Shown: positions 15,508-23,610 of the stretch, one piece after another | How positions within the stretch are numbered: the first letter of the stretch is position 1 | Layout: the number at the start of each line of letters is the position of its first letter | From: Candidatus Melainabacteria bacterium | GTDB taxonomy: Bacteria; Cyanobacteriota; Vampirovibrionia; Gastranaerophilales; Gastranaerophilaceae | Reading direction: 5' to 3' | NCBI GenBank assembly: GCA_003258795.1 | Contig: QHMH01000006.1 | Span: 127,796 to 164,096 of the forward strand | DNA length: 36,301 bases | Made by a program: the position numbers and the translations under genes | The notes under the pieces: generated by a model | The model's database searches: none | What the model was told of the DNA's origin: nothing | What the model saw: only the letters and a program-made list of their open reading frames with translations

Positions 15508-16941
15508 ATGAATTTCATGAAGTTTTTAAAAAATATAGCGTTAATTTTTTTAATATTTTTAATTAGTTCGTCGAGTGTATTGGCGGCAAAGTTTTCTGAT
15601 GATATGAAAACTTTTATAAAAAAAGAATTTCCAAACTCGACACTTAGATTTGATGGGTTGGTTACATTGCCTGATGGCACTTTATACTTGCCATTGTATC
15701 CTGCATTGGTTAAGAAACCAGAAAAAATTGAAGTTCGTGAGGTTATAGCTTCTTCATCAAAAACTAAACCTGAAGTTATTATTTTGAATAACGATTTTGT
15801 ATTTTTGAAGGTTTTGAAAAATCAAGCCGGACAAAAAACTTTATTGTATATGAAAAATCCACCACTTGAAGTTAAAACTGGTTTGCTTCCGCAAGATATG
15901 CTTGTTCCATCTGGTCTTGTTATCCCTGATAATATTAAAGGTATTATCGGCAACCTTCAAATTCCGACAGCTCAAGATAATGGTTTGAGGATTGAAACTC
16001 AAAAATTTGTACCTACAACCGTTTCTCCAAAACCAATTGATATAGGTCAGTTAAAAAATAAAATTTTCTATGTTGCCACATGCTATTCAAAAAATATTCA
16101 AGTAGTAAAAGGTGGGCACAGTGAGTATGCGCTATCACAAAACGGTATTATTAGAGGAATGAAGGCTACTCCAGATAAGAAGTTTTTGCTTGTTACTGTT
16201 TTTGACAAAAGTTTTGTAGAGGTAATTTCTCTTGCTGATGATAGAAGAATCAAACAAATTGATTTGCCAAGCGATGCAGGTGAAATTGTTGTTGATGATA
16301 AAACCAACAAAGCTTATGTTTCAAGTCCTTCAGCATCAACCCTTTATGTTATAGATTTGTCTAATATGACACTTTCACAAAAAATTAAATTGAAAGGTAA
16401 ATGTTCAAGAATTGCACTTGTAGATAATGCAAGAAAAATTCTTTACGTTGATAGATCTAATAATGAAGTTTGGAGTGTAGAACTTGATAACGATTATTTG
16501 ACAAAATATATTGGCACTTTCCCTAACATATCAAAAATTGCTTATGCAAACGGAAAAGTTTACCTTACAAGCAGAGTAGCTAATAGGCTTGCAATTGTTG
16601 ATTATGATACTTTAAATCTTGTTGCTGAAAAACAAGTTGAAGCTAAACCTATTGATATGCTTACATACAAAACATATCTTTACATCTTATCTGCTGAAAA
16701 AAACATTGTTCAAGTTTTGGATGTAACAACTGATGAAATTGTAAAAAATATTGAATTAAATACTGACGGTTTTTCAACAAAAATATATAAACTTGATAAT
16801 TTAGACAGTGCTATTGTTACTGATACAAAAGCTGGAAAGTTCTCTATTATAAATCTAACTGCTAATATTTTAGTTAAGAACTATCCAATCGAGGTGCCTG
16901 TATCTGAAATCGTTATAGTACCTGAAGTTAGGAAAAATTAG
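15508..16941 (+). CDS. Secreted YVTN-type beta-propeller protein
   Basis: A 477-residue protein of unknown precise function. It begins with a clear signal peptide (basic NFMKFLKN, hydrophobic core to about residue 24, VLA-A cleavage site near 26-27), so it is exported. Residues about 30-180 are a distinct domain that I do not recognise. From about 185 to the end, beta-strand repeats of the YVTN/propeller type recur, such as KAYVSSPSASTLYVIDLSN and KNIVQVLDVTTDEIVKNIEL. Such propellers usually act as binding or scaffold surfaces at the cell surface. A second ATG three codons in (15517) is an alternative start. The gene is followed after one base by a methyltransferase gene. Confidence 0.8.
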   Translation: MNFMKFLKNIALIFLIFLISSSSVLAAKFSDDMKTFIKKEFPNSTLRFDGLVTLPDGTLYLPLYPALVKKPEKIEVREVIASSSKTKPEVIILNNDFVFLKVLKNQAGQKTLLYMKNPPLEVKTGLLPQDMLVPSGLVIPDNIKGIIGNLQIPTAQDNGLRIETQKFVPTTVSPKPIDIGQLKNKIFYVATCYSKNIQVVKGGHSEYALSQNGIIRGMKATPDKKFLLVTVFDKSFVEVISLADDRRIKQIDLPSDAGEIVVDDKTNKAYVSSPSASTLYVIDLSNMTLSQKIKLKGKCSRIALVDNARKILYVDRSNNEVWSVELDNDYLTKYIGTFPNISKIAYANGKVYLTSRVANRLAIVDYDTLNLVAEKQVEAKPIDMLTYKTYLYILSAEKNIVQVLDVTTDEIVKNIELNTDGFSTKIYKLDNLDSAIVTDTKAGKFSIINLTANILVKNYPIEVPVSEIVIVPEVRKN

Positions 16942-16942
16942 T

Positions 16943-17497
16943 ATGTGGACAAAGGAACAAGAAGAACTTTTATCAGAGCTTGAAAAAACTCAAAAAAATT
17001 TTTGGAATATAGATAGAGCAAGTGCAAATTTCTTGAATATGCTAATTAAACTGTATGGTGCAAAAAATGGGTTGGAAATTGGAACATCAAACGGGTATTC
17101 TGGATGTTGGCTTGCAAAAGCATTAAAAGAAAATGGTGGAAAATTAACTACGATAGAATATTATGAAAAAAGAATTGCCCTTGCAAAAGAAAACTTTAAG
17201 AAATGTGAAGTGGATGATGTGATAACTATACGACAAGGCTCGGCAATTGATGTTCTTTCAACTTTGGATGAAACTTTTGATTTTGTGTTTATCGATGCAA
17301 ATAAAAGAGAGTATATCAGATATTTTGAACTTGTATCTCCACATTTGAAAAAGGGCTCTATTATAGCAGCGGACAATGTTTTGTCGCATGCAGAAAAAGT
17401 CGAAACTTATGTTAATGCAATAAAATCTGACAAAAATTTTCAAACAGAATTGATACCGTTTCCTGCAGGATTGTTAATTTCTTACAAAAAAAATTAA
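16943..17497 (+). CDS. SAM-dependent O-methyltransferase family protein
   Basis: A 184-residue class I methyltransferase. The SAM-binding loop GLEIGTSNGYSG is at 43-54, the acidic ribose-binding residue follows in TTIEYYEKR, and FDFVFIDANKREY near residue 112 matches motif II of the catechol/caffeoyl-CoA O-methyltransferase group, with AADNVL near 140. Members methylate diverse small molecules, so the substrate is unknown. It starts one base after the propeller gene and shares its transcript; AGGA lies about ten bases before the ATG. The protein is shorter than the usual 210-220 residues, mainly at the N-terminus. Confidence 0.85.
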   Translation: MWTKEQEELLSELEKTQKNFWNIDRASANFLNMLIKLYGAKNGLEIGTSNGYSGCWLAKALKENGGKLTTIEYYEKRIALAKENFKKCEVDDVITIRQGSAIDVLSTLDETFDFVFIDANKREYIRYFELVSPHLKKGSIIAADNVLSHAEKVETYVNAIKSDKNFQTELIPFPAGLLISYKKN

Positions 17498-17539
17498 AAA
17501 ATACACCCTTTGGTTTATTCCTTTTTATAAAAAAAGGAA

Positions 17540-17565
17540 TATAATAATTTGGTCATGACGTCATG
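17540..17565 (+). promoter_or_regulatory. -10 box and palindromic operator candidate before the serine hydrolase
   Basis: A perfect TATAAT (17540-17545) is followed eight bases later by the 12-bp palindrome CATGACGTCATG (17554-17565), which would cover the transcription start. No clear -35 is visible. An 11-bp hairpin (17516-17526 with 17531-17541) overlaps the left part and lacks a T tract, so it is a poor terminator for the preceding gene. Confidence 0.5.
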
Positions 17566-17579
17566 GGGGATGTTAAGAG

Positions 17580-18737
17580 ATGCAGGCAAATAGATGTGTT
17601 TATCATGATTTTCAATCAACGGCTGAAGTTATACCAATAAGGCGAACTACAAGTCCATTACAGAGGCCGAAGTATAAAGGTGTTAAAAAGAAAAAGCAAA
17701 CAAATGTTGTAGCTAAAATGCTTTCTCTGACTTTGTTTACAATCATTGGTTTGATTGTTCTTCCATTTGGAATAAATAAAGTTTTTATGCCGCTTGTACA
17801 TCTTAATGCCTATCCTGATGTGAAGGTTGATTATAGCAATTTACTTAACCCTACTACGAATTATCTTTATAATGATTTTATTTTGAACAAAAGAATGTTG
17901 ACTGATGCAAAATCTTTTAGTCAGTCATCGATGTCCGATTTATATCTAACTGAAGAGCTAACTGATTTAAAAAAGAATTTAACTAATTTAAGTTTAGCTT
18001 ACAAAACTATAGAACCATCTATTTTTGTTTGGGAATATGATTCAGGAAAATACGTAGATATAAAGGCAGATAAAGAGTTTTCAGCTGCAAGTATTATAAA
18101 GATACCTGTACTTCTTGAAACATTTAAAGCAATTGAAACTGGCAAGTTATCTATTGATGATAAGATGTCATTAACAGAATATTATCGTTCTGATGGCTCT
18201 GGAAAATTAAAATATCATCAATCTGGATCAGTTTATACAATTGATGAACTTGCAAGAATTATGATTGAGCAATCTGATAACTCAGCTACAAATATGCTTA
18301 TTGCGGCTGTTGGAGGAATGCCAGAAATAAATTCTGCACTAAAGAATTGGGGAATTAAAAATACACACTTGCAAAATTGGTTACCAGATATGGCTGGAAC
18401 TAATGTTACAACAACAAAAGATCTTGCTGTAATGTTATATAACATTGAAAATTCACAATTTATTAGTTCTAAATCTAAAAGTTATATTGTTGATTATATG
18501 TCTAACGTTGAAAATAATAGACTTATCCAAGCAGGTCTTCCTCAAAATGCATCGTTTATTCACAAGACCGGTGACATAGGTAAAACTTTGGGAGATGCAG
18601 GTATTGTAACAACCGCATCTGGAAAAAAATATATTGTAGCAATTATTGCTAACAGACCTTATAATTCTCCATTGGGAAAAGATTTTATCCAAAAAGCATC
18701 TTCAATGATTTATAACACAATAGAAGCTGGTGTTTAG
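17580..18737 (+). CDS. Membrane-anchored serine hydrolase, class A beta-lactamase fold
   Basis: A 385-residue protein: a basic cytoplasmic tail (1-45), one membrane helix (about 46-68), a linker and an extracytoplasmic penicillin-recognising domain. The three active-site motifs are present: S171-I-I-K174, S232-D-N234 and K329-T-G331. In class A beta-lactamases a glutamate of the omega loop (Glu166) activates water to release the acylated drug; the matching stretch here (HLQNWLPDMAGTNVTTT, about 263-279) has no glutamate. It is therefore more likely a peptidoglycan-acting or other serine hydrolase than a drug-hydrolysing enzyme. It is transcribed alone and converges on the M16 peptidase gene with one base between stops. 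Confidence 0.85.
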   Translation: MQANRCVYHDFQSTAEVIPIRRTTSPLQRPKYKGVKKKKQTNVVAKMLSLTLFTIIGLIVLPFGINKVFMPLVHLNAYPDVKVDYSNLLNPTTNYLYNDFILNKRMLTDAKSFSQSSMSDLYLTEELTDLKKNLTNLSLAYKTIEPSIFVWEYDSGKYVDIKADKEFSAASIIKIPVLLETFKAIETGKLSIDDKMSLTEYYRSDGSGKLKYHQSGSVYTIDELARIMIEQSDNSATNMLIAAVGGMPEINSALKNWGIKNTHLQNWLPDMAGTNVTTTKDLAVMLYNIENSQFISSKSKSYIVDYMSNVENNRLIQAGLPQNASFIHKTGDIGKTLGDAGIVTTASGKKYIVAIIANRPYNSPLGKDFIQKASSMIYNTIEAGV

Positions 18738-18738
18738 T

Positions 18739-20067
18739 CTATTTTTCAGGAACTAAAAGCGAAACGCTTGCATGATTATAAGTTAAGTACTTTTTAGCAC
18801 AAGTTTGAATATCGTCCAATGTGATTTCTTCTAAAACATCAAGGTATTCTTCAACTTGACTTAAACCTCCGCAAACGGTCATATAATAACCGATTGTTTC
18901 TCCTATTTCTGAAACTGTTTCTGCATTGTATGCAAATTGGGATTTAATTTTTTTCTTTGCTTTTTGCAATTCATCATTTGATACTTTTTCATCAATTATT
19001 GCTTGAATTTGTTCTTTTATTTGTTGTAGAGCAAAGTCTTTTTTCTCTGGTTTAAAGTTTGCTTGAATAAAGAAATTATTACCTTCTTTAAACTGATAAT
19101 GTTCTGCATTAACCATATTGAATACAGGTTCTTTAACTTTTTCTATTAAGTTTTGGTTTAATCTTGAGCTTGAACCATCTCCTAAAATAATCGCAATGAT
19201 TTCCATAATTATTGTTTCTTTCAAATTGGTTGCTGGAGCACAGAGATATCCTAACATCATAAATGCAGAAGTAATTTCTGCTGTTTGTTCTGAATAAACT
19301 GTTTCATTTTTAGGTTTATCAATTTTTCTTTCAATTTGTTTAGTTTTAGTATTTTGCCAAGAAGAGAATTCTTTGATAACTTTATTTAAAATTTCTTCGT
19401 GGTCAAAATCTCCAACAACTATCGTTGTAATGTTTTCAGGAGTATAAAAACTTCTATAATAATCCATAATTTCTTGTTGTGAAACTTGAGAAATGATTTC
19501 TGGAGTACCTATAACATCCATTTTATAAGGATGCTGTGTGTAAAGACCGTTGTTACAAGCGTTATAAACCTTTGTCCAAGGTTGATCAAGTCGCATTCTG
19601 ATTTCTTCTATAACGACATGTCTTTCTTTTTTATCAGTTACATTTTTAGATTTAACATCAAAAGGAGCTCCCATTTCATAATCAGGAACGACAGGATCTT
19701 GCATCATATCGGCATGTAGTTCTATTGCCGTGTAGAAATTTTCATTGTTTTCACCTTTTGGAAGTGTAACATAATAGAAAGTGTAGTCTTTCCATGTTGC
19801 AGCATTAACTATTGCACCTTTTGCTTCAAGAATTCTGTCGAAATCTCCCGCTTTATGCTTGTGTGTTCCTTTAAACATAAGGTGTTCTAAAAAGTGAGAG
19901 ATTCCATTGTTTTTAGAATTTTCATTTATAGACCCTGTTTTAACCCAAGAGCTTATATTTACAAGTCCGCCTTCTTTATGGGCAAGTACAATTGTATGAC
20001 CGTTTTCAAGTTCATAAATTTCTGCATCTTTTGTCAGAAAAGGATATTTTACTAATGTTTTTTTCAT
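18739..20067 (-). CDS. Zinc peptidase of family M16 (PqqL/processing-peptidase type)
   Basis: A 442-residue metallopeptidase of the insulinase/mitochondrial-processing-peptidase family. It has the inverted zinc motif H58-F-L-E61-H62 and the downstream glutamate in HVVIEEIRM (E154 or E155). The second M16 half (about 215-435), with SQFAYNAETVSEIGETIGYY, is retained, so the enzyme is complete. No signal peptide is seen. The ATG at 20067 matches the family start; an in-frame ATG 89 codons upstream would run through the divergent promoter. A TATAAT ends six bases before this ATG and there is no ribosome-binding site. A small insert (about 133-148) lengthens the gap between zinc ligands. Confidence 0.92.
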   Translation of the reverse strand: MKKTLVKYPFLTKDAEIYELENGHTIVLAHKEGGLVNISSWVKTGSINENSKNNGISHFLEHLMFKGTHKHKAGDFDRILEAKGAIVNAATWKDYTFYYVTLPKGENNENFYTAIELHADMMQDPVVPDYEMGAPFDVKSKNVTDKKERHVVIEEIRMRLDQPWTKVYNACNNGLYTQHPYKMDVIGTPEIISQVSQQEIMDYYRSFYTPENITTIVVGDFDHEEILNKVIKEFSSWQNTKTKQIERKIDKPKNETVYSEQTAEITSAFMMLGYLCAPATNLKETIIMEIIAIILGDGSSSRLNQNLIEKVKEPVFNMVNAEHYQFKEGNNFFIQANFKPEKKDFALQQIKEQIQAIIDEKVSNDELQKAKKKIKSQFAYNAETVSEIGETIGYYMTVCGGLSQVEEYLDVLEEITLDDIQTCAKKYLTYNHASVSLLVPEK

Positions 20068-20073
20068 AAATAT

Positions 20074-20079
20074 ATTATA
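20074..20079 (-). promoter_or_regulatory. -10 box of the M16 gene, implies leaderless mRNA
   Basis: A perfect TATAAT on the minus strand ends six bases before the M16 ATG. Transcription would then begin at the start codon itself. A matching -35 is not obvious. Confidence 0.5.
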
Positions 20080-20116
20080 CCTTAAACATGTTATTTCTTT
20101 TATCTTTAATTTAGCA

Positions 20117-20122
20117 TATAAT
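20117..20122 (+). promoter_or_regulatory. -10 box of the 20129 gene, implies leaderless mRNA
   Basis: A perfect TATAAT ends six bases before the ATG at 20129, the same geometry as the divergent M16 promoter 40 bases away. No ribosome-binding site is present. Confidence 0.5.
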
Positions 20123-20128
20123 AGTATT

Positions 20129-20476
20129 ATGATGCAAATATTTTGTTTTATATTATTTTTAGCGGAAGTAATAATATGCCTTACTATTGTTTTATCTTTG
20201 ATAAAGCTGATAGACAAGGTAAATTGTGCATGTGAAAACGTAAAATGTTCAAGGCAATCTTTAAAAGATAATTTGAAGTTATCTAAGGACTTTTTTACTG
20301 ATATAAAAAATATTTTCAAAGACACAATAGACAAATACGAGCAATTTAAAATTGCTTGTTATTACCAAACATTAAAAAAAGTTGCATATTACATTATGAT
20401 TTTATCTTTAAGGGGAAGGGCAAGAAAAATTCTTCTATCTTATGAAATTATTAAAGATGTTTGTAGAAAATTTTAA
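20129..20476 (+). CDS. Small membrane protein, no recognised family
   Basis: A 115-residue protein that I do not recognise. Residues 2-27 form one strong hydrophobic helix, so the protein is probably anchored in the membrane with the remainder in the cytoplasm. Residues 40-75 are highly charged and likely helical or coiled. Seven cysteines occur, including a CACENVKC cluster at 33-40. A perfect -10 box just upstream supports expression; there is no Shine-Dalgarno sequence, and ATGATG gives two possible starts one codon apart. The stop overlaps that of the convergent M14 gene within TTAA at 20473-20476. Presence in relatives would be the best test that it is real. Confidence 0.6.
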   Translation: MMQIFCFILFLAEVIICLTIVLSLIKLIDKVNCACENVKCSRQSLKDNLKLSKDFFTDIKNIFKDTIDKYEQFKIACYYQTLKKVAYYIMILSLRGRARKILLSYEIIKDVCRKF

Positions 20477-21114
20477 TAGTTTCCTAAAAGTTCAAATATT
20501 TTAAACATCGGATTTAAAAAGCTTTCTACGGGAATTTCTTCATCGAGTTCAAGTGTTATTATAGGAATATTTCTTTCAAGTCCAAAGTAATTTCCCATAC
20601 TTCCAATTGTTGGATATCCAATATCAGAAGATGTTTCATAGCCGATAATTGAAGATATTCTTTGTGCGATGTCTTCTGCTGGTCCATCATAATTTACAAC
20701 TTTATATGGAGCGTGTATTGTCAGAATTATATCTGGAGAATACTTTTCAAAAATGTCTATCATAAATTTTGTTTCGGGTTCGCTGTTAGGTTTTTCACCA
20801 CCATAATATTGGTTGCGTTCTGATATTTTCCAATTTTTTGTTGGAAAACTTCTATTTAAATCTATTCCATTTGCATTTTGTCTTTCTCCTTTTTTTAATC
20901 CATCTGGATTAAGACATGGAATAAAAATTAAATTGTTCTTAAATTGAGATAAATTGGCAGTTTTTAGATATTGCTCAATTAAGAACTTTCCTTGTGGTTC
21001 TTCGCCATGAACAACTCCGACAATAAGGATTGTTTTTTTCTTGTTATCACAAACTTCTCCAATAAGTTTTATTGGAGATTTTAAGTTTGAAAGAGTTTCC
21101 TCAAGAGTTATCAT
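20473..21114 (-). CDS. M14-family zinc carboxypeptidase / murein peptide amidase-like
   Basis: A 213-residue zinc peptidase resembling MpaA, which cleaves the gamma-D-Glu-diaminopimelate bond of recycled peptidoglycan peptides. It has the zinc motif H36-G-E-E39, NGIDLNRSFP (83-91) with the substrate-binding Asn-Arg, the third ligand H134 in TIHAPYK, and the catalytic glutamate E189 in ITLELDEE. No signal peptide, so it acts in the cytoplasm. It starts two bases after the PBP1A stop and is co-transcribed with it, which supports a role in wall peptide turnover. Other M14 amidases are possible. Confidence 0.85.
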   Translation of the reverse strand: MITLEETLSNLKSPIKLIGEVCDNKKKTILIVGVVHGEEPQGKFLIEQYLKTANLSQFKNNLIFIPCLNPDGLKKGERQNANGIDLNRSFPTKNWKISERNQYYGGEKPNSEPETKFMIDIFEKYSPDIILTIHAPYKVVNYDGPAEDIAQRISSIIGYETSSDIGYPTIGSMGNYFGLERNIPIITLELDEEIPVESFLNPMFKIFELLGNY

Positions 21115-21116
21115 AC

Positions 21117-23150
21117 CTAATTTCTAACCTCTGTTGGAGCTGCAACAGGAATAGTAAGAGTGTCAGTAGTTTGGGTTGTTGAGTTTGAACTTGGATTATT
21201 TTCTTTAACTGCTTCAACTCTTTCTTGTTCAACTGCATCGTCAACATTTATAACCTGTTCAGTTGTATCTACAACTTTATTCATAGAGTAATTTTTCAAA
21301 TCTATTTTAGGGTAATCAAAATCGTGATTTCCATAAGATTGAGTTGCAACCTTCATTACTTCTTTCCAGATTAAAGCCGGAACGGTACCACCTGTGATTC
21401 TACCGTTTTTAGTATTATCATCATTTCCGACCCAAACACCAGTAACAACGTCAGGAGTATATCCAACAAAAGATGCATCTCTTGAATCATTTGTTGTTCC
21501 TGTTTTTCCAGCGGCAGGTTTTCCGATATTTGCTGCTACCCCAGTACCAGATTTAATAACTGTTTTCATCATTGCTGTCATTACAGCTGCTGTATTTGAT
21601 TCCATAACTTTTGTTGTTTTTGTTTGAGGTGCTTGATAGATAACTTTTCCTCTTGATGTTTCAATTCTTTCTATTGCATAAGGTTCTACCTTATATCCTG
21701 AATTTGCAAAAACACCATAAGCTCTAACAAACTCAAATAATTTAACACCGTTTGAACCTAAAGCGATTGTATAGTCGTATTCAAGTGGGGTTGTAAGCCC
21801 TAAAACTCTTGCCATTTGAATAACTGCACGAACACCTGTTAACTCAATAAGTCTTGCAGCGCAAACGTTTGATGAAACCATTAAAGCTTTATATACTGGG
21901 ATTGGTCCTCTGTATTTGTTTCCATAGTTTTTAGGAGTCCAACTTCCAGCAGTGAATGGTACGTCATCTATTATGTCATTTGGATTTACACCTTTTTCTA
22001 TTGCTGTCGCATATACGATAGGTTTGAAAGCTGATCCTGGAGGTCTTACAGCTTGAACTCTATCATATTGGCTTTTTGAATAATCTTTTCCACCAACGTA
22101 GGCAAGAATTCTTCCATCATGAGGATTGAATGAGAAGAGAGCGGCTTGTCTTTTTTCTCCTTTAAGTCCCCAAGAGTTCATCAAATCGACAATTGCTCTG
22201 TTTGCTCTTTGTTGGGTTTTATAATCTAATGTTGTTACAACTTTATAGCCACCTTGTGAAATTTCTGTTTCATCGAATCCTAAATTTTCGAGTTCTTTCA
22301 TTACATAATCACAAAAATAAGGTGCTTTATTAAGCGTGTAAATTTGTGGTAGTGGGTTAAGTTTTAGTTGTTCTTTTTTTGCCTTTTCGTACTGTTCTTT
22401 TGTTATGTATTTCATTGTAAGCATTCTGCGAAGAACTTTATTACGTCTTTTTATAGCCAAATCTTTATTGTTAAATGGTGAATATACAGATGGTGCTTGT
22501 GGAAGTCCAGCGATTAGAGCACTTTCTGCAAGTGTTAAATCTTTAACATGTTTGTTAAAATAGATTTGTGCTGCACCTTCAACCCCGTACGCACCAGAAC
22601 CTAAATAAACATTATTTAAGTACATTTCAAGAATTTGGTCTTTTGTAAGAGTTTTTTCTATTCTCACTGCAACGATAAATTCTTTTATTTTTCTCGTAAA
22701 TGTTCTTTCATTATTTAAAAATAACACCCTTGCAAGTTGTTGAGAAATTGTACTTGCACCTTGGACTACTCGACCGGCGCAAACGTTAGCTACCATTGAT
22801 CTTGCAAGTCCAGCCAAATCGAATCCTTTGTGTTTATAAAAGTTCTTATCTTCTGTTGAGATAATTGCATTTTTTACATTATCTGGAATTTGTTCCAATG
22901 TAACTTTTGAAAATGTAAATGCTGTAAATGTTTTAATAACTTCCCCATCGTATGAATAAAACTTTGTTACGATGTTAGGTTTAAATTCGTCCAAATTTTT
23001 GATTGGAGGCAGTGACATCAAGTATATATAAAATGATGTGATGATTGCCAAACCTATTGAAACAACGTAAATAATTGTGTTTGAAGTTTGAGAATTGTTT
23101 TTAGATTTTTTTGTTTTTTTTATTCGTTTTGGAACTTTAAATTCGCCCAT
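21117..23150 (-). CDS. Class A penicillin-binding protein 1A (transglycosylase/transpeptidase)
   Basis: Bifunctional peptidoglycan synthase. The 677 residues have a basic cytoplasmic tail, one membrane helix (25-47), and a GT51 glycosyltransferase domain with catalytic E100 in STEDKNFYKHKGFD and GASTISQQLARV (131-142). The transpeptidase domain has S373-A-F-K376, S426-S-N428 and K549-T-G551. A low-complexity Ser/Thr/Asn/Glu-rich tail (about 628-677) ends the protein. It is first of a two-gene operon with the M14 amidase. AAAGGC lies before the ATG. The divergent YkgJ-like gene starts 62 bases away. Confidence 0.95.
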   Translation of the reverse strand: MGEFKVPKRIKKTKKSKNNSQTSNTIIYVVSIGLAIITSFYIYLMSLPPIKNLDEFKPNIVTKFYSYDGEVIKTFTAFTFSKVTLEQIPDNVKNAIISTEDKNFYKHKGFDLAGLARSMVANVCAGRVVQGASTISQQLARVLFLNNERTFTRKIKEFIVAVRIEKTLTKDQILEMYLNNVYLGSGAYGVEGAAQIYFNKHVKDLTLAESALIAGLPQAPSVYSPFNNKDLAIKRRNKVLRRMLTMKYITKEQYEKAKKEQLKLNPLPQIYTLNKAPYFCDYVMKELENLGFDETEISQGGYKVVTTLDYKTQQRANRAIVDLMNSWGLKGEKRQAALFSFNPHDGRILAYVGGKDYSKSQYDRVQAVRPPGSAFKPIVYATAIEKGVNPNDIIDDVPFTAGSWTPKNYGNKYRGPIPVYKALMVSSNVCAARLIELTGVRAVIQMARVLGLTTPLEYDYTIALGSNGVKLFEFVRAYGVFANSGYKVEPYAIERIETSRGKVIYQAPQTKTTKVMESNTAAVMTAMMKTVIKSGTGVAANIGKPAAGKTGTTNDSRDASFVGYTPDVVTGVWVGNDDNTKNGRITGGTVPALIWKEVMKVATQSYGNHDFDYPKIDLKNYSMNKVVDTTEQVINVDDAVEQERVEAVKENNPSSNSTTQTTDTLTIPVAAPTEVRN

Positions 23151-23211
23151 GATTTTTGCCTTTTAACATGCTAAAATAAATACAATCGGATTTTAACACG
23201 AAAGTTATCTA

Positions 23212-23610
23212 ATGAAAAATTTATTTTTAAATATATTAAATGAAATTAAGTCATATTTTGTTCCGGAGAGAATAACTTATGAAATAACTGGTGAATGCAA
23301 AAAATGTGGAAAATGTTGTAATTATATGTATAGTTTTGATACTTATACAGAAAAAGAATTCAAAATTATGCAATTTATTTTTCCTGCTTACAAAAGATTT
23401 TACATTAAGGGAAAAGATGAACAGGGTAATCTTATTTTTGCCTGCAAACTTGTTACAAAGGATGGCTTATGCAGTGATTATAAACATAGGCTTTCTATGT
23501 GCAGAAAATATCCGAAACGTTTTGTGAAATTTCCGGCTGTATTACATGAAGGTTGCGGATATAAGGTGAATAAAAAAAGTTTTGAAGATTATTTAAAACC
23601 AGAAAATTAG
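23212..23610 (+). CDS. YkgJ-family cysteine-cluster protein
   Basis: A 132-residue protein with the CxxCxxCC cluster of the YkgJ/UPF0153 group (C29, C32, C35, C36) and further cysteines at 78, 87, 97 and 115, the pattern expected for a bound metal or Fe-S cluster. The biochemical role of the family is unknown. The first 20 residues are amphipathic rather than a signal peptide. No strong ribosome-binding site precedes the ATG. The stop TAG overlaps the stop of the convergent permease gene within the four bases TTAG (23607-23610). Confidence 0.85.
   Translation: MKNLFLNILNEIKSYFVPERITYEITGECKKCGKCCNYMYSFDTYTEKEFKIMQFIFPAYKRFYIKGKDEQGNLIFACKLVTKDGLCSDYKHRLSMCRKYPKRFVKFPAVLHEGCGYKVNKKSFEDYLKPEN

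Noticed and set aside
17516..17541. Hairpin as terminator of the methyltransferase gene
   Set aside because: The stem is A/T-rich with no following T tract and overlaps a perfect -10 box.
17554..17565. TGACGTCA core as a eukaryotic CRE-type site
   Set aside because: Gene structure is plainly bacterial; the match is a coincidence of a short palindrome.
20068..20334. N-terminal extension of the M16 peptidase to an ATG at 20334
   Set aside because: It crosses the divergent promoters and the small membrane protein gene, and M16 family starts match the ATG at 20067.
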